The notes: generated from the sequence alone by a model not told the origin. A stretch of 64,000 bases of DNA from Bacteroidales bacterium (GCA_016291135.1 JAEFAE010000004.1:62001-126000); one strand, 5' to 3'; shown: positions 40,346 to 49,376, counted from the first letter of the stretch. Program-made: numbers and translations.

Positions 40346-41008
40346 ATGATTGAAGTTAGAAACCTTGAAGTGTGCGATAGCCTGTTCAATCAGGTGATCG
40401 CCGAGATCCGCGATGTTGAAATCCAACAGGACCGGATGCGTTTCCGTCGCAATTTGGAACGGGTCGGTGAGATTATGGCTTACGAAATCAGTAAGACCCT
40501 CGACTATGAGACCAAGGAGGTGGTGACTCCCCTGGGCGTCAAGGAGGTGCGTGTGTTGCAGGAACAGCCTGTGCTCGCCACCATTCTTCGTGCCGGACTG
40601 CCGTTCCATCAGGGCATGCTCAACATGTTCGACCGGGCCGACAACGCCTTCATTGCCGCCTATCGCAAGTATGACAAGGACGACGACTCCGAGATCCGGG
40701 TGGAGTATTTCTCCTCGCCTGACCTGGATGGTCGTGTGCTGGTTATCTGCGATCCGCTTTTGGCCACTGGCGAGTCGCTGGTGAAGACCATCGAAGGCTT
40801 GTTGGGCGACTTTACGGAGCCGAAACACATTCACATTGCAGTGGCGGTGGCCTCTTCCGACGGCTTGGAACATGTCTGTCGCACCATGTCGAGACGCCCT
40901 GTCACCATCTGGGTGGGCTCGGTCGATGATGAGCTGACCGCCAGGGCCTACGTGGTGCCGGGTTTGGGTGACGCCGGCGACTTGGCTTTTGGTGCAAAAC
41001 ACAGTTGA
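40346..41008 (+). CDS. upp: Uracil phosphoribosyltransferase
   Basis: Converts uracil and PRPP to UMP in pyrimidine salvage, 220 residues. The PRPP-binding loop is LVICDPLLATGESLVKTIEG and the uracil-binding region near the C-terminus is RAYVVPGLGDAGDLAFG, both intact. The conserved ILRAGLPFHQGML segment is present. The start is the second of two close ATGs (40341 out of frame, 40346 in frame). The SNF transporter gene starts 19 bp later and may be co-transcribed. Confidence 0.93.
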   Translation: MIEVRNLEVCDSLFNQVIAEIRDVEIQQDRMRFRRNLERVGEIMAYEISKTLDYETKEVVTPLGVKEVRVLQEQPVLATILRAGLPFHQGMLNMFDRADNAFIAAYRKYDKDDDSEIRVEYFSSPDLDGRVLVICDPLLATGESLVKTIEGLLGDFTEPKHIHIAVAVASSDGLEHVCRTMSRRPVTIWVGSVDDELTARAYVVPGLGDAGDLAFGAKHS

Positions 41009-41027
41009 TCATCGATTAAGGGGCGCC

Positions 41028-42362
41028 ATGAGTCGAGACGGGTTTGGATCCAAGCTGGGGATTATCGCCGCCGCCGCCGGTTCGGCGGTGGGCTTGGGCA
41101 ACATCTATCGCTTCCCTTGCGAGTTGGGTAACAACGGCGGCGGGGCTTTCCTGCTCGTCTATCTGCTCATCGTGCTTTGTCTGGGGGTGCCGGTGATGCT
41201 CAGCGAGTTTGTCATCGGCCGTCGTACGCAGAAGAACCCCATCGGGGCGTTCAAGGCGCTCCGGCCCAAGTCGGCTTGGCCGTTGCTGGGCTACATGGGT
41301 GTGGCTTGCGCTTTGGTGATCATGGCGTTCTATTCCACGGTGGCCGGATGGACCTTGGAATACACGGTAAAAGCCATCGGCAACCAGTTCCAAGGCAAGG
41401 ACATCGAGACCATGGAACAGGAGTTTGTTGCCTTTCACAACATCGGATGGAAGAACATCCTCTGGCAAGGCATCTTCATCTTCCTGACCGGTTTTGTGGT
41501 GTTCAAGGGCGTCGCCAACGGCATCGAGAAATACTCCAAGGTGCTGATGCCCTTGCTGGTATTGATCCTGCTGGTGCTCGCCGTGCGTTCCGTCACCCTT
41601 CCCGGAGGCACAGACGGCTTGACGTTCCTCTTCAAGCCGGATTTCTCCAAGATCACGGGCTCGGTGCTGATCAGCGCGTTGGGGCAGGCCTTCTTCTCGC
41701 TGAGCATGGGCATGGGTGTGCTCATCACATACGGTTCCTATATCAAGAAAGAAGACAACATGACCACCACCGCCCTGTCAGTGACCTTGTCCGACACCTT
41801 GGTTGCGGTGCTGGCCGGTGTGGTGATCTTCCCCGCTGCTTTCTCGTTCGGCATCCAGCCGACGGCTGGCATGGGCCTGGTCTTCAATACGTTGCCGATG
41901 ATCTTCAACCAGATGGCTGGAGGCTATTATTTCTGTGTCATCTTCTTTGTCCTGTTGGCGGTCGCTGCCTTGACCTCCACCATCTCGTTGTTGGAGGTGA
42001 TTGTGGCTTATCTGGTCGAAGAGGTGCATCTGACCCGGCGTTGGTCCACGGTGTTGGCTTCGGTGGCCTGCTTGGCCGTGGGCGTGTTCGCTTCGTTGAG
42101 CTTGAAAGACGGCAGTGGCATCGCCATCGGCGGCAAGTCGTTTTTCGATTGTCTCGATTTCCTCTCGTCCAACATCCTGTTGCCGTTGGGTGCGCTGATG
42201 ATCGTCCTCTTTGTGGGTTGGATCCTGGGTAAGACCGCTTTCTTCGAGGAGATCACCAACGGAGGGAAGCTCAAGCTCTCCATCAAGGGGGTGATCTATT
42301 TCATCATTAAGTTCGTGGCGCCGCTGGCCATCGCCGTCATTTTCATCACGGGTCTGCTTTAA
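41028..42362 (+). CDS. Sodium-dependent transporter, SNF/NSS family
   Basis: 444-residue inner-membrane transporter of the neurotransmitter:sodium symporter family. The first helix has the family signature SKLGIIAAAAGSAVGLGNIY followed by RFPCELGNNGGGAFLLVYL, which forms the Na+ and substrate sites. Eleven or twelve hydrophobic segments follow, as in LeuT-type proteins. Substrates are usually amino acids; the specific one is unknown. It follows upp on the same strand with a 19-bp gap. It is followed by the palindromic repeat array. Confidence 0.9.
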   Translation: MSRDGFGSKLGIIAAAAGSAVGLGNIYRFPCELGNNGGGAFLLVYLLIVLCLGVPVMLSEFVIGRRTQKNPIGAFKALRPKSAWPLLGYMGVACALVIMAFYSTVAGWTLEYTVKAIGNQFQGKDIETMEQEFVAFHNIGWKNILWQGIFIFLTGFVVFKGVANGIEKYSKVLMPLLVLILLVLAVRSVTLPGGTDGLTFLFKPDFSKITGSVLISALGQAFFSLSMGMGVLITYGSYIKKEDNMTTTALSVTLSDTLVAVLAGVVIFPAAFSFGIQPTAGMGLVFNTLPMIFNQMAGGYYFCVIFFVLLAVAALTSTISLLEVIVAYLVEEVHLTRRWSTVLASVACLAVGVFASLSLKDGSGIAIGGKSFFDCLDFLSSNILLPLGALMIVLFVGWILGKTAFFEEITNGGKLKLSIKGVIYFIIKFVAPLAIAVIFITGLL

Positions 42363-42391
42363 CCGGGTCCCCTGGATTTGAACGGATGTCC

Positions 42392-42690
42392 CACACCCCG
42401 TAGGGGTGTCCTGTCGGTGCCGTGGGATGGGTGGAAAGGGGAATAACAAATACGTTTTTCCGTATTCCAGGGGCCGTGCCCCTGGCTACCAACATCGAAC
42501 CCCTACGGGGTTCGTCAACACCCCGTAGGTGTGCCCTGTCGGTACCGTGGGATGGGTGGAAAGGGGAATAACAAATACGTTTTTCCGTAATCCAGGGGCC
42601 GTGCCCCTGGCTACCAACGTCGAACCCCTAACGGGGTTTGTCCACACCCCGTAGGGGTGTCCTGTCGGTAGCCACGGGGTTGACCATCGG
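42392..42690. repeat. Array of palindromic repeats with a 125-bp tandem unit
   Basis: The 42363-42728 gap between the SNF transporter and the helix-hairpin-helix gene holds no gene. It carries three copies of the core (ACACCCCGTAGGGGTGTCC, then TGTCGGT) and two nearly identical 125-bp units starting CCGTGGGATGGG at 42420 and 42545. Each unit also contains a second hairpin, CCAGGGGCCGTGCCCCTGG, and a palindrome AACCCCTACGGGGTT. No CRISPR-like spacing is present. Confidence 0.85.
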
Positions 42691-42728
42691 GAAACCCCTG
42701 GGACAAATACCATCCGATTACCCTTTTA

Positions 42729-43532
42729 TTAATAGGTAACATAGTGTTGTAGGAGCGGATTAACGTCCCCGATGAGTTCGCACAGTTGTTTCCAGTCGCG
42801 GATAAGGCCTTTGCGTTCGCGGTAGTTGACGATGGCCTTCACCTGGTCGTATTCGAGATAGGGGTGTCGCAGCAGGGTCTTGAATTCGTCGTTGTTGACA
42901 TCGAGATGCCGGATGTCGTCGGTTTCTAGCACGAGATAGGGCCGGATGGTCTCGAAACGGACGGTGTCCATGCCTTTGACCTCAAACAGCTGGTCCAACG
43001 ACACATAGCCTCCCAGGCGATCGCGGTAGCGGTGGATCCGGCTGGCCATGACTTCGCCGATCTGAGGCAAGGCGACCAATTCGGTCGAGTCGGCGGTATT
43101 GAGCGGAAGCGCCTTTGGCTGGGCCTTCGTGTGGCCGGTGCTTGTATTCCCGTTGCTGGTTTTCGGGTTGGTGACGTTTCCTTCATGAATACGATATGTT
43201 GTTGTGGCGTCGTCGTCTTTGCTACTGTTTTTGCTGCGGTTTTTATCATGGTTCTGGCCAAGGCCCTTGTCGTCGGCATAGGTTGTCTTTCCGATCCCGT
43301 TCGTTCCGTCCTGTTTCGGTGTCTCCGGGTCGGGCAGGGCGTGGGCCGCCAACATCGAGTCGAGGTTGTGAAAGGCCATGGGGCCTTTTTTGCCGAAGGG
43401 GAGGACGGGACGGAAGAGGCTGAAACCCAAGAAGAGGGCGATGAGCGACAACAGGCTGATGACGGCGGCGCGTTCGCCCCGGTTGAGGACGATCAGTCCC
43501 TTGTTGATCTTTTTTCGTTTGTAGGTGGCCAT
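42729..43532 (-). CDS. Membrane-anchored helix-hairpin-helix protein (ComEA-like)
   Basis: 267 residues from the ATG at 43532. One N-terminal transmembrane helix (AAVISLLSLIALFLGFSLF) is followed by a ~120-residue disordered spacer rich in Asn, Lys, Thr and Asp, then helix-hairpin-helix motifs: LNTADSTELVALPQIGEVMA, RLGGYVSLDQLFEVKGMDTV, and a third, shorter one (TLLRHPYLEYDQVKAIVNYR). This is the organisation of ComEA-type DNA-binding proteins, in which the HhH units are held in the periplasm. It may take part in DNA uptake, although no other competence genes are visible here. Promoter element TATCTTTG at 43552-43559. Confidence 0.85.
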   Translation of the reverse strand: MATYKRKKINKGLIVLNRGERAAVISLLSLIALFLGFSLFRPVLPFGKKGPMAFHNLDSMLAAHALPDPETPKQDGTNGIGKTTYADDKGLGQNHDKNRSKNSSKDDDATTTYRIHEGNVTNPKTSNGNTSTGHTKAQPKALPLNTADSTELVALPQIGEVMASRIHRYRDRLGGYVSLDQLFEVKGMDTVRFETIRPYLVLETDDIRHLDVNNDEFKTLLRHPYLEYDQVKAIVNYRERKGLIRDWKQLCELIGDVNPLLQHYVTY

Positions 43533-43551
43533 GGTGGATGCTGTTTGCCTG

Positions 43552-43559
43552 CAAAGATA
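43552..43559 (-). promoter_or_regulatory. -7 element for the helix-hairpin-helix gene
   Basis: TATCTTTG on the minus strand, 20 bp before the ATG at 43532. Confidence 0.55.
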
Positions 43560-43639
43560 TGAAAATAGATTCAATTAATACAGAACTATTGAAATATTGG
43601 CAATTCATCATTTTTATTCCCCATTTGGAGGAAAAATGT

Positions 43640-43647
43640 TATCTTTG
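43640..43647 (+). promoter_or_regulatory. -7 element for the gene at 43678
   Basis: TATCTTTG, 30 bp before the ATG. Confidence 0.6.
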
Positions 43648-43677
43648 CATTCCATTTCAACCTAGTAGGAATTGTCC

Positions 43678-44946
43678 ATGAAGCGATTTGCCTTCCTGAT
43701 GTTCGTTTTGTTGGCGCTTGCGACGCTCCCGTTGCGAGGCGCCTACCTGTTGATTCCGATGGACCACACCCAGTCGAACCACCTCAAGGCCTACGGTGTG
43801 GCCTATTTCGTGCTGCAGCGGGAGGTGGAGATCAGCTGGCTGCTCAACTACAAGGGCGGCAGTTACCTGATTCCCTACCATGAGCTGTTCGAGAAGGAAT
43901 GCAAGATGCGCAACGTGTCGTATCAGGTCATCGCCGACGCTCAGGCGGAGGCGATCCTGGCACAGATTGCCGATCCGGGGGTCAACATGGATGAGATGAA
44001 GCTGCAGAAGGTTCCGCGAGTGGCGGTGTATGCCCCCAAGAACTCCCTGCCCTGGGACGACGCGGTGACGCTGGTGCTCACCTACGCGGAGATCCCCTAC
44101 GACGTGGTCTATGACGACGAGGTCCTGCAGGGGGTGTTGCCCACTTACGACTGGCTGCATCTCCATCATGAGGACTTCACCGGCCAGTATGGCAAGTTCT
44201 GGGCACGTTACCACAACTATCCCTGGTATCAGGAGGACGTGAAGCTACAGGAGGCGACGGCGGCCCGTTGGGGGTTCTCCAAGGTGTCGCAGCTGAAGTT
44301 GGCGGTGGCCAAGAAGATCCGCGAGTTCGTGGCCGGTGGAGGGTACATGTTCGCCATGTGTTCGGCCCCCGACAGCTACGACATCGCCTTGGCCGCCGAA
44401 GGACTCGACATCTGCGACTACATGTTCGACGGCGACCCGATCCGACCGGGCGACCCGAAACGTCTGAATTACGACAACTGCTTCGCTTTCACCGATTTCA
44501 CGGTCTCCACCAATCCGCAGGAGTATGAGGTGTCCAACATCGACATCTCGCTCGACCGTGCCCGGACCGTTCACGAGAACAACGACTTTTTCCTGCTGTT
44601 CGACTTCTCCGCCAAATGGGATCCCGTGCCGACCATGCTGACCCAGTGTCACGAGAAGCTGATCAAGGGATTCATGGGACAGACCACCGCCTTTAGGAAA
44701 GCCTACGTCAAGCCCAGTGTCGTGGTGTTGGGCGACAACGCCGCCTACGATGAGGACCGTTACATCCACGGCAACTTCGGCAATGGTTTCTGGACCTTCC
44801 TGGGCGGGCACGATCCTGAGGATTACCGCCATCTGGTGGGCGACCCCCCGACCGAGTTGGACCTGTATCCCAACTCTCCGGGATATCGGCTGATCCTGAA
44901 CAACATCCTGTTCCCGGCGGCCAAGAAAAAGGAACAAAAAACTTAA
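43678..44946 (+). CDS. Conserved secreted protein (often labelled asparagine synthetase B)
   Basis: 422 residues with a signal peptide (MKRFAFLMFVLLALATLPLR, cleavage near RGA). The mature protein begins AYLLIPMDHTQSNHLKAYGV and is conserved across Bacteroidetes, where databases often call it asparagine synthetase B. The label looks wrong: I find no N-terminal Cys glutaminase nucleophile and no SGGxDS ATP-pyrophosphatase loop, and the protein is exported. Visible landmarks are FVAGGGYMFAMCSAPDSYDI and GFWTFLGGHDPEDYRHLVGD, which resemble a glutamine-amidotransferase-like flavodoxin fold (ThuA/PIG-L-associated type). The true function is unknown. It starts a two-gene plus-strand stretch with the C10 protease. 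Confidence 0.75.
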   Translation: MKRFAFLMFVLLALATLPLRGAYLLIPMDHTQSNHLKAYGVAYFVLQREVEISWLLNYKGGSYLIPYHELFEKECKMRNVSYQVIADAQAEAILAQIADPGVNMDEMKLQKVPRVAVYAPKNSLPWDDAVTLVLTYAEIPYDVVYDDEVLQGVLPTYDWLHLHHEDFTGQYGKFWARYHNYPWYQEDVKLQEATAARWGFSKVSQLKLAVAKKIREFVAGGGYMFAMCSAPDSYDIALAAEGLDICDYMFDGDPIRPGDPKRLNYDNCFAFTDFTVSTNPQEYEVSNIDISLDRARTVHENNDFFLLFDFSAKWDPVPTMLTQCHEKLIKGFMGQTTAFRKAYVKPSVVVLGDNAAYDEDRYIHGNFGNGFWTFLGGHDPEDYRHLVGDPPTELDLYPNSPGYRLILNNILFPAAKKKEQKT

Positions 44947-44994
44947 AAATGCATAAAAACGCCCCGATTTGTGGCGGGATTGGGATTAATTCCT

Positions 44995-45002
44995 TACATT
45001 TG
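44995..45002 (+). promoter_or_regulatory. -7 element for the C10 protease gene
   Basis: TACATTTG, 51 bp before the ATG at 45054. Confidence 0.55.
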
Positions 45003-45053
45003 TCCGTTTTTTCATTGTTAAAACCAATTAAAACAAATCTAAATCTTACATAC

Positions 45054-47654
45054 ATGAAGAAGTACTTACTTAGCGTTCTGGCCCTGGTCTTGGGTATTGG
45101 CATGCTGCATGCCGGTCCCGTCGACGTCAATCGGGCCAAGATGGTTGGACAGCAATTTGCCCAATCCACTATGGAGACCAAAGGCGGAAGCCTCGAGTTG
45201 GTCTATGCTCCTGTCACGGAGCGTGGGAACACCGCGTTCTATGTCTTCAACATCGGCAAGGAAGGTTTTGTCGTCGTTTCCGCTGACGACTACTACCGCC
45301 CGATCATCGGTTTCTCGATGACGGAGCCTTTCGACCTCAACGTTCCCGGACGTGCCTACTATCTCCGTACCATCGAACGTGCTCGCAGAAGCCATACGGG
45401 TACCCCTTCGGTGGATGTGGCTGCTGAATGGGAGATGCTGGCCAACGAAGGCCGCCTGATGTCGAAGAACGGTGGCCGTGCAGTCGCTCCGCTCTGCTCC
45501 ACCAAGTGGAACCAAAGCTATCCCTACAACTACTACTGCCCCGCATTTGCCGGTTGCCCTGGTGGGCACTTCTATGCCGGTTGTGTTGCCACCGCCATGT
45601 CCCAAGTGATGAAGCGCTGGAACCACCCGCTGCATGGAACGGGTTCGCACACCTACACCTCTCAAGCACACCCCTATACCTCACAGCACCCGGTCAACGT
45701 ACCGGCCCAAACCTGCTCCGCCAACTTTGGCGCCACCACCTACGATTGGGACAACATGCCTGTCACGCTTTCGTCGGGTTCGCCGCAAGTGCAGATCGAC
45801 GCTGTGGCCACGCTGATGTATCACTGCGCGGTTGCCGTCGACATGGACTGGGACTATGACGGATCCGGCTCGAACAGCCAACTGGCTTCGCAGCGTATTT
45901 CCGTCTATTTCGACTATACCAACGCCGCAGTCTATCAAAGAAGAGCCAACTTCTCTCCCACGGTGTGGGCCCAGAAGGTGAAGGAATCGCTGGATATGGG
46001 TTGGCCGCTGCTGTACTCCGGCACGGAGGAAGATGCTCCTTACGGACATGCTTTCGTGCTCGATGGCTATAGAGACGATGATTTCTATCACTTCAACTGG
46101 GGTTGGGGCGGTACTGGCGACGACTATTTCACGTTCGAGACCCAGGACTACCACGTCGGTGACGGTGCCATCTTCAATTTTGTTCCCTCCGCTGTGTACG
46201 CCTCCACGCCTCAGGCTCCCACCGCATTCACGGTTACCCCTGCCGCCGACAATGAACTGAGCGCCACACTGAGTTGGACCAATCCTTCGCATACCATGAC
46301 GAATGCTACCCTTCCCGCCATCGACCAGATCATCATCAAGCGCGGTGAAGAGGTGATCGCCACCTTGGACAACGCCACCCCGGGCAGCACCATGACCTAC
46401 GTCGATAACGAGGTCCCGAGATTCGACCAGTTCCAGTATTCCATCTATGCCGTCTATTCCGGCAGCCATGGCAAGACCACCTATTCCGAGATCACGAGCT
46501 TCGGTCCCACCTGCAACTGGACCGTCATGATGTCGTCCAACCTGCCGCAAGGCTGGCGTGGTGGCAACATCGCGCTCTATAACTCGGCCGGTTCCTTGAT
46601 CCGTACCATGACCACGACCACTTCCAGCCCGTCTTCGGTTTCCGTTGCGGTTCCGGTGGGCAAGGTGCACTTCGTATGGAATGCCCCGTCGGATGAGATC
46701 CCGTCCATGACCATCATCATCAAGAACTCCCAAAACCAGACGGTGTTCAACTACACCGGTGCTTCTGCCGATTTTGCCGAGGGTACCTTCTATGAGGTCA
46801 ACAATGGTTGCGGCAACGAAATCGGTACGGGTACGCCTTCCAATCTGGTGGCCCTTCAGGATGAGACGAGTCCTTACGACATCAACGTGTCGTGGGATGG
46901 CGTCAGCGATGGTGGCTACGGTTACAACGTGTATCGCGACGGCCTGCTCTTCCGCACCGTGCTCGAAGGCACTTCCTTCGTTGATCACAACGCCCCGGTG
47001 GGTGGCCACTGCTATTATGTGGTCTTCCTGAGCTATGGCGGTGAGAACGAGAATTCTTCCAACGAGTCCTGCGCCAATGCGGGTGTCGGTTGCGACGCTC
47101 CGTATGACCTCGACTATGAGACCACGGGTGCCCAGCACAAGATCAAGCTGAAATGGCATGCTCCCGACAATACCGAAGGCCTTTCGACCATCGAAATCTA
47201 TCGTAAGAAAGGGGATGAGGCCTTCAGACGCATCAAGAGTGTGTCGCCCACGGCTACCAGCTATACCGATAACTCCCTGAACCAGGAAGGCAACTATTCC
47301 TATCGTGTCTGCGGCTACTACGAGGACAGCGACTGTGTCTCTGCTCCGGCTTATCTGCTGGGTGACCACAACCGCTTCCAGCTCGATGTGTACTGGTCGC
47401 CTACGGGTGTCGATGAGGCCAACGGTCAGCAAATCAGCGTCTTCCCGAACCCGAACAACGGTAGCTTCACGGTGGAAGGTGAGGCCTTGCAACAGGTGAT
47501 GGTCTTCAATGCCCTTGGCCAGCTGATGCTCAGCAGTGCCTTGGAAGGCAACAGCGCCATCGTCAACCTGAACAATGTGGAGCCTGGCTTCTACATGGTG
47601 AAGGTGATCACCGCCAACGGTGAGTCCATCAAGAAGGTGTCGGTGATTCGATAA
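45054..47654 (+). CDS. Streptopain-like C10 cysteine protease with T9SS sorting domain
   Basis: 866-residue secreted protease. Signal peptide MKKYLLSVLALVLGIGMLHA, a propeptide with NRAKMVGQQFAQ and FNIGKEGFVVVSADDYYRPI, then the C10 catalytic domain: Cys177 in HFYAGCVATAMSQVMKRW and His332 in PYGHAFVLDGYRDDDFYHFN, followed by WGWGG. Fibronectin III-like domains (about 420-790) precede a T9SS C-terminal sorting domain (VFPNPNNGSFTVEGEAL, NVEPGFYMVKVITANGESIK). It is thus a type IX substrate like the C25 protease at 26492-29899. Streptopain homologues degrade diverse proteins; the target is not predictable. Confidence 0.9.
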   Translation: MKKYLLSVLALVLGIGMLHAGPVDVNRAKMVGQQFAQSTMETKGGSLELVYAPVTERGNTAFYVFNIGKEGFVVVSADDYYRPIIGFSMTEPFDLNVPGRAYYLRTIERARRSHTGTPSVDVAAEWEMLANEGRLMSKNGGRAVAPLCSTKWNQSYPYNYYCPAFAGCPGGHFYAGCVATAMSQVMKRWNHPLHGTGSHTYTSQAHPYTSQHPVNVPAQTCSANFGATTYDWDNMPVTLSSGSPQVQIDAVATLMYHCAVAVDMDWDYDGSGSNSQLASQRISVYFDYTNAAVYQRRANFSPTVWAQKVKESLDMGWPLLYSGTEEDAPYGHAFVLDGYRDDDFYHFNWGWGGTGDDYFTFETQDYHVGDGAIFNFVPSAVYASTPQAPTAFTVTPAADNELSATLSWTNPSHTMTNATLPAIDQIIIKRGEEVIATLDNATPGSTMTYVDNEVPRFDQFQYSIYAVYSGSHGKTTYSEITSFGPTCNWTVMMSSNLPQGWRGGNIALYNSAGSLIRTMTTTTSSPSSVSVAVPVGKVHFVWNAPSDEIPSMTIIIKNSQNQTVFNYTGASADFAEGTFYEVNNGCGNEIGTGTPSNLVALQDETSPYDINVSWDGVSDGGYGYNVYRDGLLFRTVLEGTSFVDHNAPVGGHCYYVVFLSYGGENENSSNESCANAGVGCDAPYDLDYETTGAQHKIKLKWHAPDNTEGLSTIEIYRKKGDEAFRRIKSVSPTATSYTDNSLNQEGNYSYRVCGYYEDSDCVSAPAYLLGDHNRFQLDVYWSPTGVDEANGQQISVFPNPNNGSFTVEGEALQQVMVFNALGQLMLSSALEGNSAIVNLNNVEPGFYMVKVITANGESIKKVSVIR

Positions 47655-47670
47655 GAATCCGATTGCCTGA

Positions 47671-47714
47671 AAAAAAGTTGCGGCGCCTGGGTATCCAGGC
47701 GCCGCAACTTTTTT
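47671..47714 (+). terminator. Strong rho-independent terminator of the C10 protease gene
   Basis: A long perfect stem (arms 47671-47690 and 47695-47713, GTTGCGGCGCCTGG / CCAGGCGCCGCAAC flanked by A and T runs) with a GTAT loop, followed by TTTTTTC. Confidence 0.92.
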
Positions 47715-47865
47715 CTTGGGGTTTCACCCCGATGACTTTCCAAGGGGTTTCACCCTAGCTTTTCCGGTTTTTTCACCCCCGTTTTTCCAGGGGTTTTCAA
47801 TCCCGTTTTTCTTGGGTCGTTGCCCGTGGTTACCGACAGGGCACCCCTACGGGGTGCAGCCAAAG
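47715..47865. repeat. Palindromic intergenic repeat, extended copy
   Basis: Contains several GGGGTTTCACCCC-type short hairpins, then the family core on the minus strand (GCACCCCGTAGGGGTGC, with CCTGTCGGTA following; positions 47831-47857). It fills the gap between the C10 protease terminator and folA. Confidence 0.8.
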
Positions 47866-47919
47866 GGAAGCCCCTGACGGGCCTCATGGTCGATAGCCCA
47901 TCTTCCTGGTCGGTATGGT

Positions 47920-48411
47920 TTATTTCTTCTCCCAAACCTCGAACCGATACGAATAATCCACCTGGGGATCGTCGTCGATGACCTCCAGCTCAATCAGGTC
48001 GTAGTTCTCGAAGTTGATGAAGGGGAAGTAGGTGTCGGCCTCGAAGGCCTTGTCGATGCGGGTGAGGTAGAGTTTGTCGGCCTTGGGCAGGAACTGTTCG
48101 TAGATGCTGCCGCCGCCCATGATGAAGACCTCCTCCTCGTCGCGCACCAGGTCGAGCGCCTCGGGGATGGAGGTGGCGAGCTCGAAGCCCTCGGGAGCCT
48201 CGTCCAGCCGGTCGGAGATGATGATGTTGCGGCGGTTGGGCAACGCCCGCTGTCCCGGGAGGGAGAGCCAGGTGTTGTGTCCCATGACGACACAGTGTCC
48301 TTGGGTCACTTGCTTGAAGTGTTTCAGGTCGTTGCTGTTATGCCAGATAAGCTGGTTGTTGATGCCGATAGCCCTGTTTTTTGCCATCGCCACGATAATC
48401 GATAGTGTCAT
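47920..48411 (-). CDS. folA: Dihydrofolate reductase
   Basis: 163-residue NADPH-dependent reductase that regenerates tetrahydrofolate. The N-terminus MTLSIIVAMAKNRAIGINNQ, the LIWHNSNDLKHFKQVT substrate region and EEVFIMGGGSIYEQFLPKAD (NADPH-binding Gly-Gly) are canonical. It lies 137 bp downstream of thyA on the same strand; the two enzymes form the thymidylate cycle. The leader contains a 23-bp sequence also found before the ADP-ribosylglycohydrolase gene. The intergenic gap before it carries a second kind of intergenic repeat. Confidence 0.95.
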   Translation of the reverse strand: MTLSIIVAMAKNRAIGINNQLIWHNSNDLKHFKQVTQGHCVVMGHNTWLSLPGQRALPNRRNIIISDRLDEAPEGFELATSIPEALDLVRDEEEVFIMGGGSIYEQFLPKADKLYLTRIDKAFEADTYFPFINFENYDLIELEVIDDDPQVDYSYRFEVWEKK

Positions 48412-48430
48412 ATCAGTTGGTAGTTGTTCT

Positions 48431-48453
48431 GTTGTTCAGTTAATCAGTTGTTT
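48431..48453 (-). repeat. Leader motif shared with the ADP-ribosylglycohydrolase gene
   Basis: Identical 23-bp copy of 12463-12485, 19 bp before the folA ATG. Confidence 0.6.
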
Positions 48454-48474
48454 CGTTGGCTTATTAAAGTTGAA

Positions 48475-48548
48475 TCCCATAGGGATGTTAGCTCGGTAGC
48501 CATGATTTTTCCAAGAAAAAGAACCGCCGAGCGAAGCGAGGTGGGGAG
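48475..48548 (-). repeat. Second-type intergenic repeat after thyA
   Basis: Read on the plus strand: ATCCCATAGGGAT is followed by GTTAGCTCGGTAGCCATG, an A-rich stretch and GCCGAGCGAAGCGAGGTGG, ending at the thyA stop. The layout (small palindrome, then CTCGGTAG) parallels the first repeat family but the sequence is different. I recall similar elements in other Bacteroidetes. Confidence 0.5.
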
Positions 48549-49376
48549 CTAGACAGACACCTCGCCTTTGATTGCCGGCCACGGATCGTAATTGACCAAG
48601 GTGAAGTCCTCATAATCAAAATCGAAAAGGTCCTTTACTTCAGGGTTGAGCAGCATGGTGGGCAGCGGACGTGGCGTCCTCGACAGTTGGGTCTTCACCT
48701 GTTCGATGTGGTTGTTGTAGATGTGCACGTCGCCAAAGGTGTGGACAAACGTGCCCGGCTTCAGCCCGCATACTTGGGCCATCATCATGGTCAGCAGGGC
48801 GTAGGAGGCGATGTTGAAGGGCACGCCCAGGAACACGTCTGCGCTACGCTGGTAGAGCTGGCACGAAAGCCGGCCTTCGGCTACATAGAACTGGAAGAAG
48901 GCATGGCAGGGAGGAAGCGCCGCCTTGCCGCCCGCTACGTTGGCGGCAAAATCCTTCTCGTGCTCGTCGGGGAGCACGGAAGGATTCCACGCGGTCACGA
49001 TGTGGCGGCGGCTGTTGGGGTTTTCCTTGATGCTGCGCACCACTTCGGCGATCTGGTCGATGCCCTCGCCGTTCCAATTGCGCCATTGGGCGCCATAGAC
49101 CGGACCGAGGTCACCCTTCGGGTCGGCCCATTCGTCCCAGATGCTGACCTTATGGTCGTGCAGGTACCGGACGTTGGTGTCGCCGCGGAGCATCCACAGC
49201 AACTCGTAGATGATGGACTTCAGGTGCACCTTCTTGGTGGTGACCAGAGGGAAGCCCTCCTGGAGGTCGAAACGCATCTGGTAGCCGAACACGCTGATGG
49301 TGCCCGTGCCCGTGCGGTCGCCTTTCTGCACGCCGTGGTCGAGGATGTACTGGAGCAGGTCGAGGTATTGCTTCAT
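48549..49376 (-). CDS. thyA: Thymidylate synthase
   Basis: Converts dUMP to dTMP with methylenetetrahydrofolate, 275 residues. The active-site Cys is in [20 protein letters not shown], the dUMP-binding Arg segment is [19 protein letters not shown], and [20 protein letters not shown] plus HIYNNHIEQ complete the signature. It is about 11 residues longer than the 264-residue E. coli enzyme, with a small insertion near [13 protein letters not shown]. It lies 27 bp after the nucleoside transporter gene and before folA. Confidence 0.97.
   Translation of the reverse strand: MKQYLDLLQYILDHGVQKGDRTGTGTISVFGYQMRFDLQEGFPLVTTKKVHLKSIIYELLWMLRGDTNVRYLHDHKVSIWDEWADPKGDLGPVYGAQWRNWNGEGIDQIAEVVRSIKENPNSRRHIVTAWNPSVLPDEHEKDFAANVAGGKAALPPCHAFFQFYVAEGRLSCQLYQRSADVFLGVPFNIASYALLTMMMAQVCGLKPGTFVHTFGDVHIYNNHIEQVKTQLSRTPRPLPTMLLNPEVKDLFDFDYEDFTLVNYDPWPAIKGEVSV

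Noticed and set aside
42392-42690. CRISPR array
   Set aside because: The repeats are 125 bp apart, palindromic, and the DNA between them is itself repeated rather than unique spacers.
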